Source: Azohydromonas australica DSM 1124 (lineage in GTDB: Bacteria > Pseudomonadota > Gammaproteobacteria > Burkholderiales > Burkholderiaceae_C). From it: DNA of 64,000 nucleotides. Location: NCBI RefSeq assembly GCF_000430725.1, contig NZ_KE387203.1:482251-546250 (forward strand), given 5' to 3'. Below the pieces are notes generated by a model. It worked only from the letters and a program-made list of their open reading frames with translations. It searched no databases and was not told where the DNA came from. How positions within the stretch are numbered: the first letter of the stretch is position 1; every line of letters starts with the position of its first letter. Shown here in pieces: positions 1 to 8,509 of this stretch. Made by a program: the position numbers and the translations under genes.

Positions 1-541
1 AGAAGGTCCAGCGCCCGGTGTCGCGGCTGAGCACCGGCGCGGAGAGGTAGGACTGCAGCGCCGGCTGCGCCAGGTGGACCCTGAAGTAGTCGCGGTCGTA
101 CACGTTGACGTGCGGTGCCGGGAAGCTGTGGCGGTTGACCAGCACCTGGCCCTGCATGTCGATGATGGCGATGTCGCTGGCCAGCCCGCCCTCGGTGTGC
201 TGCTCGGAGATCCAGTCGAACATGCGCCGCGAGCTGGCGACCTCGCGCAGCCGCGCCTCGCTGTCGCCGGCCTGCTCCTGCACCCGGTCCACGATGCGGC
301 CCAGCACGCCGTCGGCCGTGTACACCACTTGCTGGGCATGCTCCGCCACCGTGGTGGAAAAGTTGTCCATGTACAGCCGCCAGGTGTCCAGCGTGTCCGC
401 GCGCTGCTGGCGCAGCACCAGCGCCGTCGCCAGGCTCAGGGCCGCGATCACCATCACCGCGGCCGCGAGCACCAGCCACTCGCGCAGGCCCTCGGGGTGG
501 CGCGGGGCGCGCTCGGCGGCGGAGGGCATGGATTCGGACAT
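1..541 (-). CDS. Membrane sensor with extracytoplasmic Cache-like domain (N-terminal part, runs off window)
   Basis: Only the first 180 or so residues lie in the window; the gene continues to the left. Translation from ATG at 541 (a second Met follows at 529) gives a short cytoplasmic tail, one membrane segment around residues 22-42, then a predicted periplasmic region. That region contains an NVYDRDYFRVH stretch followed by SAPVLSRDTGRW, the pattern of PDC/Cache ligand-binding domains. Such proteins end in GGDEF, histidine-kinase or chemoreceptor modules, so this is a ligand-sensing signal transducer whose output domain is not visible. A diguanylate cyclase would fit the many c-di-GMP proteins nearby, but that is inference. 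I see no clear ribosome binding site, so the exact start is uncertain. Confidence 0.7.
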   Translation of the reverse strand, partial: MSESMPSAAERAPRHPEGLREWLVLAAAVMVIAALSLATALVLRQQRADTLDTWRLYMDNFSTTVAEHAQQVVYTADGVLGRIVDRVQEQAGDSEARLREVASSRRMFDWISEQHTEGGLASDIAIIDMQGQVLVNRHSFPAPHVNVYDRDYFRVHLAQPALQSYLSAPVLSRDTGRWTF

Positions 542-672
542 CGGTCGGGCACGCTGCCCAAAGGGTGCGCGGCGCTAGGTAGCAAAAAAGGCGGCGCATC
601 ATAGCTACCGGGGTAAACCCGAAGCGTGCAAATCGACCGTTTTATGCTGCGCCGCTCCAAGGAGAAACCCGA

Positions 673-1014
673 ATGTTCAAGAAGCTTTCATTTGTGTTGG
701 TCCTGCTGAGCGTGGCCTGGCCGGCGCGGGCCAGCAATTGCGAGGAGATCCAGGCCGGCATCGCGGAGCGCGTGCGTGCCGGCGGCATCGAGCGCTTCAC
801 GCTGTCCACGGTGGACATGGAGGCCGAGGCGCCCGGGCGCGCGGTGGGCCGCTGCGACCAAGGGCGCAAGAAGATCATGCTGGTGCAGGAAGCCGGCGCG
901 GTCAGCGCGGACGGCGCGGCGCCCCGGCGTGCGCCGGCGCCGCGCCGCCAGGAGACCATCACCGAGTGCAGGGACGGCACGGTGGTGGTGGGCGGCGGCA
1001 GCTGCGGCCGGTAG
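673..1014 (+). CDS. DUF1161 family secreted small protein
   Basis: A 113-residue protein with a clear signal peptide (residues 1-20, cleavage after ARA). The mature part begins with SNCEEIQAGIAERVRAGG and continues to VGRCDQGRKKIMLVQ. The two cysteines, the E-I-x3-I spacing and the VG-x-C motif match the DUF1161 family (E. coli YnfD type), whose function is unknown. The C-terminal third is Ala/Pro/Arg-rich and ends in a Gly-rich Cys-containing tail that resembles nothing I know. The ribosome site AAGGAG lies about 9 bases before the ATG. It is divergent from the sensor at 541 and appears monocistronic. Confidence 0.75.
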   Translation: MFKKLSFVLVLLSVAWPARASNCEEIQAGIAERVRAGGIERFTLSTVDMEAEAPGRAVGRCDQGRKKIMLVQEAGAVSADGAAPRRAPAPRRQETITECRDGTVVVGGGSCGR

Positions 1015-1101
1015 CCGCTCGCCAGGCGCCAGTCGCCTACGGGCGACGGCTGAAACAACCGGAACGTGACCGGGCGGCGCGCGCGTGGGAAGCTTGCCGC
1101 C

Positions 1102-2037
1102 ATGAAGCATCCACCCATGCCCGGACGCCGCCGCCTGCTGGCCGGCTTGGCCGGGGCCGCGGCCGGCTCGCTGGCGCTGCCGGCCACTGCCCAGGGCACC
1201 CCCGCGAGCCTGCCCCTGCGCGAGATCCCCTCCAGCCGTGAGCGGCTGCCAGCGATGGGGCTGGGTACCTGGATCACCTTCAACGTCGGGCGCGACGCCG
1301 AGCTGCGCGAGGAGAGCACGCGCGTGGTGCAGGCCTTCCTGGACGGCGGCGGGCGTCTGATCGACTCCTCGCCCATGTACGGCTCCTCGCAGGAGGTGGT
1401 GGGCGCGGCGCTGCGCACGCTGCGCTCGCGCGACCGGGTCTTCGCCGCCGACAAGGTCTGGACCGGCAACGCCCGCCAGGGGCCGGAGCAGGTGGAAGCC
1501 TCGCGCGTCTACTGGGGCCTGCCGCGCCTGGACCTGCTGCAGGTGCACAACCTGCTGGCCTGGGAGCAGCACCTGCCGATGCTGCAGCGCATGAAGGCCG
1601 CGGGGCGGCTGCGCTACGTGGGCATCACCACTTCCGAGGGCCGGCGCCATGCCGAGTTCGAGCGCGTGATGGCGACGCAGAAGCTGGACTTCGTGCAGTT
1701 CACCTACAACCCCGTGGACCGCGAGGCCGAGCAGCGGCTGCTGCCGCTGGCGCAGGAGCGCGGCATCGCCGTCATCGTCAACCGGCCCTTCCAGCAGGGC
1801 GAGCTGCTGCGGCGCTTGGCGCGCCACCCGGTGCCGGCCTGGGCCGCCTCGGAGCTGGGCGCCACGAGCTGGGCGCAGCTGGTGCTCAAGTTCATCGTCG
1901 CGCACCCGGCCGTGACCTGCGTGATTCCGGCCACCACGCAGGTTGCGCACGTGCGCGAGAACCTCACCGCCGCCGCCGGGCGGCTGCCCGACGCGGCGCT
2001 GCGCCAGCGCATCGCGGCCCAGGTGCAGGCGCTGTGA
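1102..2037 (+). CDS. Aldo/keto reductase with Tat signal
   Basis: A TIM-barrel NADPH-dependent oxidoreductase of the aldo/keto reductase superfamily. The start at 1102 gives a short N-terminus with GRRRLLAGLAGAAAG, a twin-arginine-type signal, followed by an AQG cleavage region, so the enzyme is probably exported folded. The catalytic tetrad is recognisable: Asp and Tyr in LIDSSPMYGSS, Lys in ADKVWTGN, and His in LLQVHNLLAW. The late barrel region IVAHPAVTCVIPATTQ is the usual cofactor-binding segment. Length (311 aa) is normal for the family. Its stop overlaps the start of the next gene (TGATG), implying translational coupling to that membrane protein. The substrate cannot be read from sequence. 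Confidence 0.85.
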   Translation: MKHPPMPGRRRLLAGLAGAAAGSLALPATAQGTPASLPLREIPSSRERLPAMGLGTWITFNVGRDAELREESTRVVQAFLDGGGRLIDSSPMYGSSQEVVGAALRTLRSRDRVFAADKVWTGNARQGPEQVEASRVYWGLPRLDLLQVHNLLAWEQHLPMLQRMKAAGRLRYVGITTSEGRRHAEFERVMATQKLDFVQFTYNPVDREAEQRLLPLAQERGIAVIVNRPFQQGELLRRLARHPVPAWAASELGATSWAQLVLKFIVAHPAVTCVIPATTQVAHVRENLTAAAGRLPDAALRQRIAAQVQAL

Positions 2038-2738
2038 TGGGCGAGTGGTGGACCTACGTCCCGGCGGACGTGCAGCTGTTCTCCCCACGCACCTACGCCC
2101 GGCTGGTGGAAGCCCACAACCGCGCGCTGTGGCCGGCGCAGTGGCTGATGCTGGGCTGCGGCGCCGTCGCGTTGGTGGCGCTGCTGCGGCGCGTGGACGG
2201 CGCGGCGCGGCTGCTGGCCGCGCTGTGCGCCCTGTGGTGCCTCACGGTGGCCTGGGATTTCCTGGTGCTGCGCTACGGGCGCATCCACTGGGCCGCGCCG
2301 GAGATGGCGCTGGGCTTCGCGCTGCAGTCCTTCCTGCTGGCGCTCCTGGCACGGCGCGACGCCTTCGAGCGCGCGCCCGGAGTCCGGGCCCGGGCTGCGG
2401 CGGTGCTGCTGCTCCTGCTGGCCCTGGTCGGCCTGCCGCTGCTGGCGCCGGCACTGTCGGGCGGGCCCTGGTGGCGTGCGGAGGTGGTGGGCCTGATGCC
2501 CGCGCCCACCGTGCTGGCCATGCTGGCGCTCGTGCCACTCACGCCCGCGGGCCTGGGCCGCTGGCTGCTGTTGCCGCTGCCCCTGGCCTGGTGCGTGGTG
2601 GAGGCGGTGACGCTGGCGGCGCTGGGCTCGCCCGCGTGGCCGCTGCTGCCGCTGGCGGCGCTGCTGAGCCTCGTGGCCGGCGCCCGCCGCCGCGGCCGCC
2701 GCGCCGCGGGTGCGCCACGGCCCGCGCATCCCGGCTGA
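2037..2738 (+). CDS. DUF6064-like integral membrane protein
   Basis: About 233 residues with six to seven hydrophobic segments. It opens with GEWWTYVPADVQLFSPRTYARLVEAHNRALWPAQ, which I associate with the DUF6064 group of small multipass membrane proteins, function unknown. The ATG at 2037 overlaps the preceding reductase stop codon; a GTG three bases earlier is also possible. The coupling suggests that the exported reductase and this membrane protein work together, for example as an anchor or electron donor, but no redox ligands such as paired histidines are evident, so this is speculation. The C-terminus is an Arg/Ala/Pro-rich cytoplasmic tail. Confidence 0.65.
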   Translation: MGEWWTYVPADVQLFSPRTYARLVEAHNRALWPAQWLMLGCGAVALVALLRRVDGAARLLAALCALWCLTVAWDFLVLRYGRIHWAAPEMALGFALQSFLLALLARRDAFERAPGVRARAAAVLLLLLALVGLPLLAPALSGGPWWRAEVVGLMPAPTVLAMLALVPLTPAGLGRWLLLPLPLAWCVVEAVTLAALGSPAWPLLPLAALLSLVAGARRRGRRAAGAPRPAHPG

Positions 2739-2936
2739 GCGCGCGGCGGCCGGCACGTCGTGTCTACTTTGACAGTCCTGTCACACGTCAACCCCCTAAA
2801 CGGGGCATGGTTGGAGACAATGTCCGTCTGGTCGCGGCGGGTTGCATTTGTGGCCAGCCGCAGGGCCAGGGCGTTCCAACTTTGAGCCGTTGACATGGCC
2901 GCGGCGCCCAGGGCGTGCGCGCCGGAGGGAAGCACC

Positions 2937-5150
2937 TTGAACGACGCTGCCGCCCCGCCGCTGGATGCGGTCCACGGCGACCTTGCGCTGCATGCGCGCG
3001 CGCAGGAGATCCTGTCCCTGAAGGCCCGGCTGGAGGGGCTGACCGGCAGTGCCTGGCACGCCGGCGACGCGCAGCGCGACCTGCTGGCGCAGAAGGCGCT
3101 GCTGCGCACGGTGCTGGACGAGTCGCCCGACTTCATCGTGCTCAAGGACCACCAAGGCAACTTCCTGCTGTGCAACCAGCCGGTGGCCGAGTTCTACGGC
3201 ACCACGCCCGAGGCGATGGTGGGCAAGCACGACGGGCACTTCAGCGCGACCAAGGAGCAGGCCGACCAGATGCGCGCCAGTGTCCTGGCCATCATGGCGC
3301 ACGGCCGCACGGAGATCGTGTTCGAGGAGTCCACCGACCACCGCAGCGGCCAGACGCGGTGGTTCAAGTCGATCAAGAAGCCCTTCCTCGGCGACAACGG
3401 GCTGCCGCGCATTCTCGTCATCGCGCACGACATCACCGACATCCGCGAAGCCCAGCAGAAGGTGCAGGACAGCGAGCGGCGCCTGCGCTACGTGCTCAAC
3501 GTGACGGGCGAGGGCGTGTGGGACTGGGACCTGCGCACCAACGCGCTGCAGCACAACCAGCGCTGGTACGAGTTGCTGGGGCTGGATGGCACGCACCTCA
3601 CCGGTACCGTCCGGGACTTCCAGAACTGCCTCTTTCCCGAGGACCTGCCCGATGTCATGGCGGCGGTGCAGCGCTGCCTGGACGGCCATGGCCCCTACCG
3701 CCACGAGCACCGCATGCGGCGCCTGGACGGCAGCGCCATCTGGGTGCTGGACCGCGGCGACGTGGTCGAGCGCGACGCGCAGGGCCGGCCGCTGCGCATG
3801 GTGGGCAGCTTCACCGACGTGACCGAGCGCCGCCAGGCCGAGGAGCTGACGCAGCGCCTGGCCTTCTACGACCCGCTCACCGGGCTGCCCAACCGGCGCC
3901 TGATGCTCGACCGGCTGCAGCACGCGCTGGCGCTGGGCCGGCGCAACGGGCAGCTGGGCGCGCTGATGTTCATCGACCTGGACAACTTCAAGTCGCTCAA
4001 CGACAGCCACGGCCACGCCAGCGGCGACGCGCTGCTGCAGGAGGTCGCCCGGCGGCTGCGGGACTGCCTGCGCGCCAACGACACGGCCGCGCGCATGGGC
4101 GGCGACGAGTTCGTGGTGATCGCCGAGGACCTGGGCACGCTGCCGCTGGAAGCGGCCTCTCAGGCGCAGGTCATCGCCGCCAGGCTGGTGGAGTGCATTG
4201 CGCAGCCCTACGAGCTGGAGGGCAAGCGCTACTGCGGCAGCGGCAGCATCGGCATCGCGCTGTTCGGCCTGCCGGACGACACCGCCGACGAGCTGCTCAA
4301 GCGGGCCGATTTCGCCATGTACCAGGCCAAGGACGCGGGGCGCCACACGCTGCGCTTCTTCGACCCGGCCATGCAGGAGGCGGTGCTGGCGCGTGCGGCG
4401 CTGGCTGCGGACCTGCGCCACGGGCTGGAGCGCGGCGAGATGTTCATCCACCTGCAGCCGGTGGTGGACGGGCAGGGCCGCCGCGTGGGCGCGGAGGCGC
4501 TGGCGCGCTGGCTGCACCCGGTGCGCGGCGTGGTGCAGCCGCTGGAGTTCATCGAGCTGGCGGAGCAGCACGGGCTGATCCCGGTGCTGGGCCGCCAGGT
4601 GCTGGAGGCCGCGTGCAAGCAGCTCGCGGCGTGGGCGGACGATGCCGCCACGCGGCAGCTGACGCTGTCGGTCAACGTCAGCGCGCGCCAGTTCCACCAG
4701 CCCGGCTTCGTCGAGGAGGTGCTGCAGACGCTGCGCCACACCGGCGCCGATGCAAATCTGCTCAAGCTGGAGCTCACCGAGAGCCTGCTGCTGCACGACG
4801 TGGAGGAGGTGGCGCAGAAGATGGCGGCACTGCGCGCGCACGGCGTGCGCTTCTCGATCGACGACTTCGGCACCGGCTACTCGTCGCTGGCCTACCTCAA
4901 GCGGCTGCCGCTGGACGAACTCAAGATCGACCGCTCCTTCATCAACGATCTGCTCAGCGACCCCAACGACGCGAGCATCGTGCAGACCATCCTGCTGCTG
5001 GCGCGCAGCCTGTCGCTGAAGGTGGTGGCCGAGGGCGTGGAGACCGTGGGGCAGCAGCATTTCCTGGCGCGCCACGGCTGCCCGTTCTTCCAGGGCTACC
5101 TGTTCGGCCGCCCGGCGCCGGCGGCGGCCTGGGAGGCGGTGCCGGCCTGA
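2937..5150 (+). CDS. PAS-PAS-GGDEF-EAL c-di-GMP synthase/phosphodiesterase
   Basis: A soluble signalling protein: Ala-rich leader, first PAS (about residues 55-170), second PAS with PAC motif (about 175-300), GGDEF (about 305-475) and EAL (about 490-735). The cyclase motif is intact (RMGGDEF) and is preceded by RAND, the RxxD product-inhibition site. The phosphodiesterase motifs are intact too: AEALARWLHP, the N in SVNVSARQ, DDFGTGYSSL and the K in LKIDRSF. It could therefore make and degrade c-di-GMP, with the PAS domains choosing between them. Start choice: an in-frame ATG at 2895 has no ribosome site, whereas TTG at 2937 has GGAGGGA six bases upstream, so I prefer TTG. No membrane segment. 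Confidence 0.85.
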   Translation: MNDAAAPPLDAVHGDLALHARAQEILSLKARLEGLTGSAWHAGDAQRDLLAQKALLRTVLDESPDFIVLKDHQGNFLLCNQPVAEFYGTTPEAMVGKHDGHFSATKEQADQMRASVLAIMAHGRTEIVFEESTDHRSGQTRWFKSIKKPFLGDNGLPRILVIAHDITDIREAQQKVQDSERRLRYVLNVTGEGVWDWDLRTNALQHNQRWYELLGLDGTHLTGTVRDFQNCLFPEDLPDVMAAVQRCLDGHGPYRHEHRMRRLDGSAIWVLDRGDVVERDAQGRPLRMVGSFTDVTERRQAEELTQRLAFYDPLTGLPNRRLMLDRLQHALALGRRNGQLGALMFIDLDNFKSLNDSHGHASGDALLQEVARRLRDCLRANDTAARMGGDEFVVIAEDLGTLPLEAASQAQVIAARLVECIAQPYELEGKRYCGSGSIGIALFGLPDDTADELLKRADFAMYQAKDAGRHTLRFFDPAMQEAVLARAALAADLRHGLERGEMFIHLQPVVDGQGRRVGAEALARWLHPVRGVVQPLEFIELAEQHGLIPVLGRQVLEAACKQLAAWADDAATRQLTLSVNVSARQFHQPGFVEEVLQTLRHTGADANLLKLELTESLLLHDVEEVAQKMAALRAHGVRFSIDDFGTGYSSLAYLKRLPLDELKIDRSFINDLLSDPNDASIVQTILLLARSLSLKVVAEGVETVGQQHFLARHGCPFFQGYLFGRPAPAAAWEAVPA

Positions 5151-5159
5151 CCGGTCTTC

Positions 5160-5966
5160 TCAGCCCCGCTGCCGCGCCGCCCAGCCCGCCACGATGCGCT
5201 GCAGCGCGTCCAGCCCGTCGGTGAGCGCGGCGGGACCGGGCTGCAGGATCAGCGGCGACTTGATCTCGTGCAGCTCGCCGTCGCGCACGGCCGGCACGTC
5301 CTGCCAGCCCGGGCGCCGGGCCACGTGCTCGGCCCTGAACTTCTTGCCGCACCACGAGCCGATGATGATGTCCGGCTGCCGCGCGATGACCTCGGCAGGG
5401 TCGGCCACGATGCGGTCGCGGCCCAGGCCGGCCTGCGCGCGCTCGGGAAAGATGTCGTCGCCGCCGGCGATGCCGACGAGCTCGCTGACCCAGCGGATGG
5501 CGCTGATCATGGGCTCGTCCCACTCCTCGAAGTACACGCGCGGCCGGCGCGGCAGCGCCAGCGCGGCGCGGCGCGCGGCCTCGATGCGCGCCTGCAGCGT
5601 GCCGGCCAGCGCTTCGGCCTTCTGCGCCGCGCCCACCAGCGCGCCCAGGCGCCGCACGTAGCCCAGAATGCCGTCCACCGAGCGGTGGTTGGCGATCCAC
5701 ACCTCGACGCCGTGGCGCACCAGCGCCTGCGCGATGTCGGCCTGCATGTCCGAGAAGCCGATGGCCAAGTCGGGCTGCAGCGCCAGGATCTTGTCGATGT
5801 TGGCGCTGGTGAAGGCGCTGACGCGGGGCTTCTCCTGGCGCGCGCGGGCCGGGCGCACGGTGAAGCCGGAGATGCCGGCGATGCGGTGCTCCTCGCCGAG
5901 GGCGTAGAGCACCTCGGTGGGCTCCTCGGTCAGGCAGACGATGCGGCGGGGCAGGGAGTCGCTCAT
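5160..5966 (-). CDS. Cobalamin-binding protein of the BtuF/Peripla_BP_2 family, lacking a signal peptide
   Basis: Helical-backbone metal-receptor fold (COG0614): it opens with PRRIVCLTEEPTEVLYALGEE, followed by the characteristic NIDKILALQPDLAIGFSDMQ and later VIARQPDIIIGSWCGKKF. These match the cobalamin/heme/siderophore-binding family, specifically the version usually annotated as cobalamin-binding protein. The chosen start (MSDSLPRR, 5966) leaves no signal sequence. A longer reading to 6095 adds only Pro/Gly-rich sequence that overlaps the next promoter and is probably not translated. No BtuC/BtuD permease or ATPase is adjacent. A cytoplasmic corrinoid-binding or sensing role, or export by another route, is possible. 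Confidence 0.75.
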   Translation of the reverse strand: MSDSLPRRIVCLTEEPTEVLYALGEEHRIAGISGFTVRPARARQEKPRVSAFTSANIDKILALQPDLAIGFSDMQADIAQALVRHGVEVWIANHRSVDGILGYVRRLGALVGAAQKAEALAGTLQARIEAARRAALALPRRPRVYFEEWDEPMISAIRWVSELVGIAGGDDIFPERAQAGLGRDRIVADPAEVIARQPDIIIGSWCGKKFRAEHVARRPGWQDVPAVRDGELHEIKSPLILQPGPAALTDGLDALQRIVAGWAARQRG

Positions 5967-6084
5967 GGACGAATCGGGCGGTGTACGGGCCCCGGAGTGT
6001 GAGGGCTGCGGCGGCGGCTCGGGCCCCGGCCCGGAACTGCGGTACACAGCAGCCCGCCCCTCCATCCACCGCGGACCCGACGCC

Positions 6085-6667
6085 ATGACGCTCAAAGAGA
6101 TCGAAGCCTTCTACTGGACCGCGGCGCTGGGCAGCTTCAGCGTTGCGGCCACGCGGCTGCACATCACCCAGTCCTCGCTGTCCAAGCGGGTGGCGGAGTT
6201 GGAGGAGTCGGTCGGCGCGGTGCTCCTGGACCGCTCCAGCAAGAAGGTCCAGCTGACCGAGGCGGGGCAGCGGCTGCTGCCCGTGGCGCGCCAGATGCTG
6301 GACCTGATGGAGTCCATGCGCGCCGAGGCCACGGCCTCCGCGCGGCTGAGCGGGGACTGCCGCTTCGGCATCAGCGAGCTGGTGGCGCTGACCTGGCTGC
6401 CGCAGCTGGTGAGGACGGTGCGCCACGAGCCTCGTCGTTGCGGCTGCAGCCTTACGTGGACCTGGCGCGGGGGCTGGAGCGCCGCGTGGTGCGCGGCGAG
6501 CTGGACTTCGCGGTGGTCCGCGGTCTGGGGGAGAGCGAGTCGGTCGAGAGCGAAACCATCGCGTCGGTGGAGTTCACCTGGACGGCTGCCCCCGGGCGCC
6601 TGGATGCGGGCACCGTGCTCACCGCCGCGGAGCTGCTGCAGTACCCGCTGATCACCATGACCGAGGG
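6085..6667 (+). pseudogene. LysR-family regulator, frameshifted and 3'-truncated
   Basis: The 5' part is a good LysR DNA-binding domain from ATG 6085 (MTLKEIEAFYWTAALGSFS, then HITQSSLSKRVAELEE). The reading frame breaks near 6430: after VRHEP the natural continuation (SLRLQPYVDLARGLERRVV, then GELDFAVVRGL) is in the frame one base back, as expected from a one-base deletion. The second-frame sequence is recognisable as the effector-binding domain up to PLITMTEG near 6665, then homology stops abruptly where another gene fragment begins. The regulator is thus both frameshifted and missing its C-terminal third or so. A sequencing error could explain the frameshift but not the truncation. Confidence 0.8.
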
Positions 6668-6850
6668 CTGCAGCCGGGCGACCTGGTGCTGGGCGATGCC
6701 GACGGCGTGGTCATGATCCCGCGCGCCGACGTGGAGCGCGTGCTCCAGGCCGCGGAAGGGAAGCTGGCCGACGAGAAGGTGCGGCTGGAAGAGATCGCGC
6801 GCGGCGAGCTGGTGTCGCCGTGGCTGCACGACGCCTTGCGCGCCGCCCTG
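6668..6850 (+). pseudogene. RraA-like / HMG aldolase C-terminal remnant
   Basis: In a third frame, directly after the LysR remnant, the sequence reads QPGDLVLGDADGVVMIPR followed by an amphipathic helix (VERVLQAAEGKLADEKVRL) and SPWLHDALRAA. This is the C-terminal end of the RraA-like family, which includes 4-hydroxy-4-methyl-2-oxoglutarate aldolases; the GDxxxxDxDGVV-(V/I)P segment is the family signature near the active site. Roughly the first two thirds of the gene are missing and no start codon or ribosome site is present. It is not expected to be functional. The family often sits in aromatic or gallate-type catabolic clusters with a LysR regulator. Confidence 0.7.
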
Positions 6851-6851
6851 C

Positions 6852-7085
6852 TACACGGCGCGCGCCGGCCTGTTCGACGAGGCCGCGCTGCTGGCGCAGC
6901 TCCACGCCGGGCGGCTGCATGCGGGCATCGACTGTTTCCAGGACGAACCGCTGGGCCCCGATTCACCCTGGCTGACGGCACCCAACACGGTGCTGACACC
7001 GCACATCGGCGGCACCACGGCGACGGCCTTCCGGCAGATGGGCGTGATGGCGGCGCAGTCGATCGTGAGCCATCTCGGCCGCTGA
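6852..7085 (+). pseudogene. D-2-hydroxyacid dehydrogenase C-terminal remnant
   Basis: Immediately after the aldolase remnant, in yet another frame, the translation TARAGLFDEAALLAQLHAG continues through IDCFQDEPLGPDSPWL and TPHIGGTTATAF to a stop at 7083-7085. This is the last 78 or so residues of a D-isomer-specific 2-hydroxyacid dehydrogenase: the TARGGLVDE loop, the D-V-F-x-x-EP motif and the TPHIGG motif with the catalytic His. Everything upstream (catalytic domain and most of the NAD-binding domain) is absent. It is therefore a 3' remnant, not a small gene. Confidence 0.8.
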
Positions 7086-7102
7086 GCCGCGGCCCCGGCC
7101 GT

Positions 7103-8386
7103 TCAGAGCAGCCACAACGCCGCTGCCGCCACCGCCGTGGGCCCCAGCGCGCCCAGCAGCAGCCCGCCGGCGCTGATGGAGCCGTTCTCGAAGCCGCGGC
7201 GCAGCAGCGCCACGCCGGCCGGATTGGGGGCGTTGGCGATCACGGTCAGCCCGCCGCCGGCCACCGCGCCGGCCACCAGCATGTATTTGGCCGCGTCGGA
7301 CATGCCGGGCACCAGCGAGCCCAGGTACGTGAGCGCGGCGTTGTCGGTCACCGCCGTGAGGCCCAGCGCGCCGAAGAACAGCGCCAGCGGCTCCAGGGCC
7401 GAGACGATGGGCTGCAGCCACCAGCGCTGCAGTCCGCCCAGCACCACCAGCCCGGCCAGGAAGAAGGCCACCAGCAGCGCCTCGCGGATCAGCAGCGTGT
7501 CCTGGTGGCGCCCATAGGCCTGTGCGAAGCCCAGGAACAGCAGGAACAGGCTCAGGAACGCCACCGGGTGGTGCGCCAGCAGCACCACGCCGGCCAGCAG
7601 CAGCAGATGCACCAGCACCACGGCCACGGGCACGCGGGCCGCGTCCGGCGCCTGCACCGGCGACGCCGCCAGCGCACGCAGCGGCTCGCGCAGCAGGAAG
7701 GTCGCCACCGAGGCGTTGATCACCACCGCCAGCGCCGCCTTCCAGCCGAACTGCGCCAGCATGAAGCCGCTGTCCCACTGCCAGGTGGAGGCCACCATCA
7801 GCACCGGCGGCGCGGCGTAGGCGGTGAGCGTGCCGCCGATGGAGACGTTGACGAAGAGCACGCCCAGCGCCAGGTACTTGGCGCGCTTGGGCATGCCCGG
7901 GCGGAACACCAGCGGCGCAAGCATCAGCGCGGCGATCGTCATGGCCGCCGGCTCGGTGATGAGCGAGCCCAGCAGCGGCACCACCGCCAGGCCGAGCCAG
8001 GTGGCGGCCATGGCCCGCGGCAGCGGCATCAGGCGCGCCGCGGCGTCCAGCGCGGCCCGCACGGTCTGCAGCACCGGGCGCGAGCCCGCGATGACCATCA
8101 CCACGAAGACGAACAGCGGCTCGGTGTAGTTGCGCGACTCCGCGTATTCCAGCGCGTGCCCGCCGCTGGCCACCAGGGCCAGCACCAGCACCAGCACGAT
8201 GGCCCAGAAGCCGAAGACCACTTCCACCTCGCCCAGCAGGTGCAGGAGCCCGGCGTGGCGCGGGAACCGGTGCGAGAGCCGCTCGAACTGGTGCGCGGCG
8301 AAGGTGTGGAGCAGGGCGGCCGCGAAGAGGGCAGCGGCGATCAGGTCGATGGTGGGCGTGGACATCAGGTGCGCAAGCGGATTCAT
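7103..8386 (-). CDS. Putative Na+/H+ antiporter family membrane protein
   Basis: A very hydrophobic protein of about 427 residues with at least ten membrane segments. The pattern resembles the putative Na+/H+ antiporter group related to ArsB/NhaD ion transporters: LITEPAAMTIAALMLAPLVF in the first half is mirrored by GLTAVTDNAALTYLGSLVPG in the second, the two pseudo-symmetric helix breaks such transporters share. The ATG at 8386 is preferred; an upstream in-frame extension to 8443 has no support, and ATG at 8365 is an alternative. It ends just after the pseudogene tract. With kup and the KdpE-like regulator on the same strand it forms a monovalent-cation block. The transported ion is inferred. 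Confidence 0.7.
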   Translation of the reverse strand: MNPLAHLMSTPTIDLIAAALFAAALLHTFAAHQFERLSHRFPRHAGLLHLLGEVEVVFGFWAIVLVLVLALVASGGHALEYAESRNYTEPLFVFVVMVIAGSRPVLQTVRAALDAAARLMPLPRAMAATWLGLAVVPLLGSLITEPAAMTIAALMLAPLVFRPGMPKRAKYLALGVLFVNVSIGGTLTAYAAPPVLMVASTWQWDSGFMLAQFGWKAALAVVINASVATFLLREPLRALAASPVQAPDAARVPVAVVLVHLLLLAGVVLLAHHPVAFLSLFLLFLGFAQAYGRHQDTLLIREALLVAFFLAGLVVLGGLQRWWLQPIVSALEPLALFFGALGLTAVTDNAALTYLGSLVPGMSDAAKYMLVAGAVAGGGLTVIANAPNPAGVALLRRGFENGSISAGGLLLGALGPTAVAAAALWLL

Positions 8387-8509
8387 GCCGCGAGGCGGCC
8401 CGACCTTCGCTGAACCTGCTGCATCGACCAGGGGATGCGGCACCCGCGGGGAGTGTAGCCGCGGCCCTCCCAGCGCCGCCGCCGGGGCGGGCGTTGCGCC
8501 GCCCAGGCC

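Noticed and set aside
578..609. Six-base inverted repeat GGTAGC/GCTACC between the first two genes
   Set aside because: Arms are short and the spacing is not typical of an operator; could be chance.
2895..2936. ATG start at 2895 for the PAS-GGDEF-EAL gene
   Set aside because: No ribosome site precedes it, whereas the TTG at 2937 has GGAGGGA at good distance; the upstream codons read as a non-coding leader.
6686..8413. Long plus-strand frame of 575 codons through the antiporter region
   Set aside because: Only its first 55 or so codons resemble a protein (the aldolase remnant); the remainder is antisense to the antiporter gene with biased composition.
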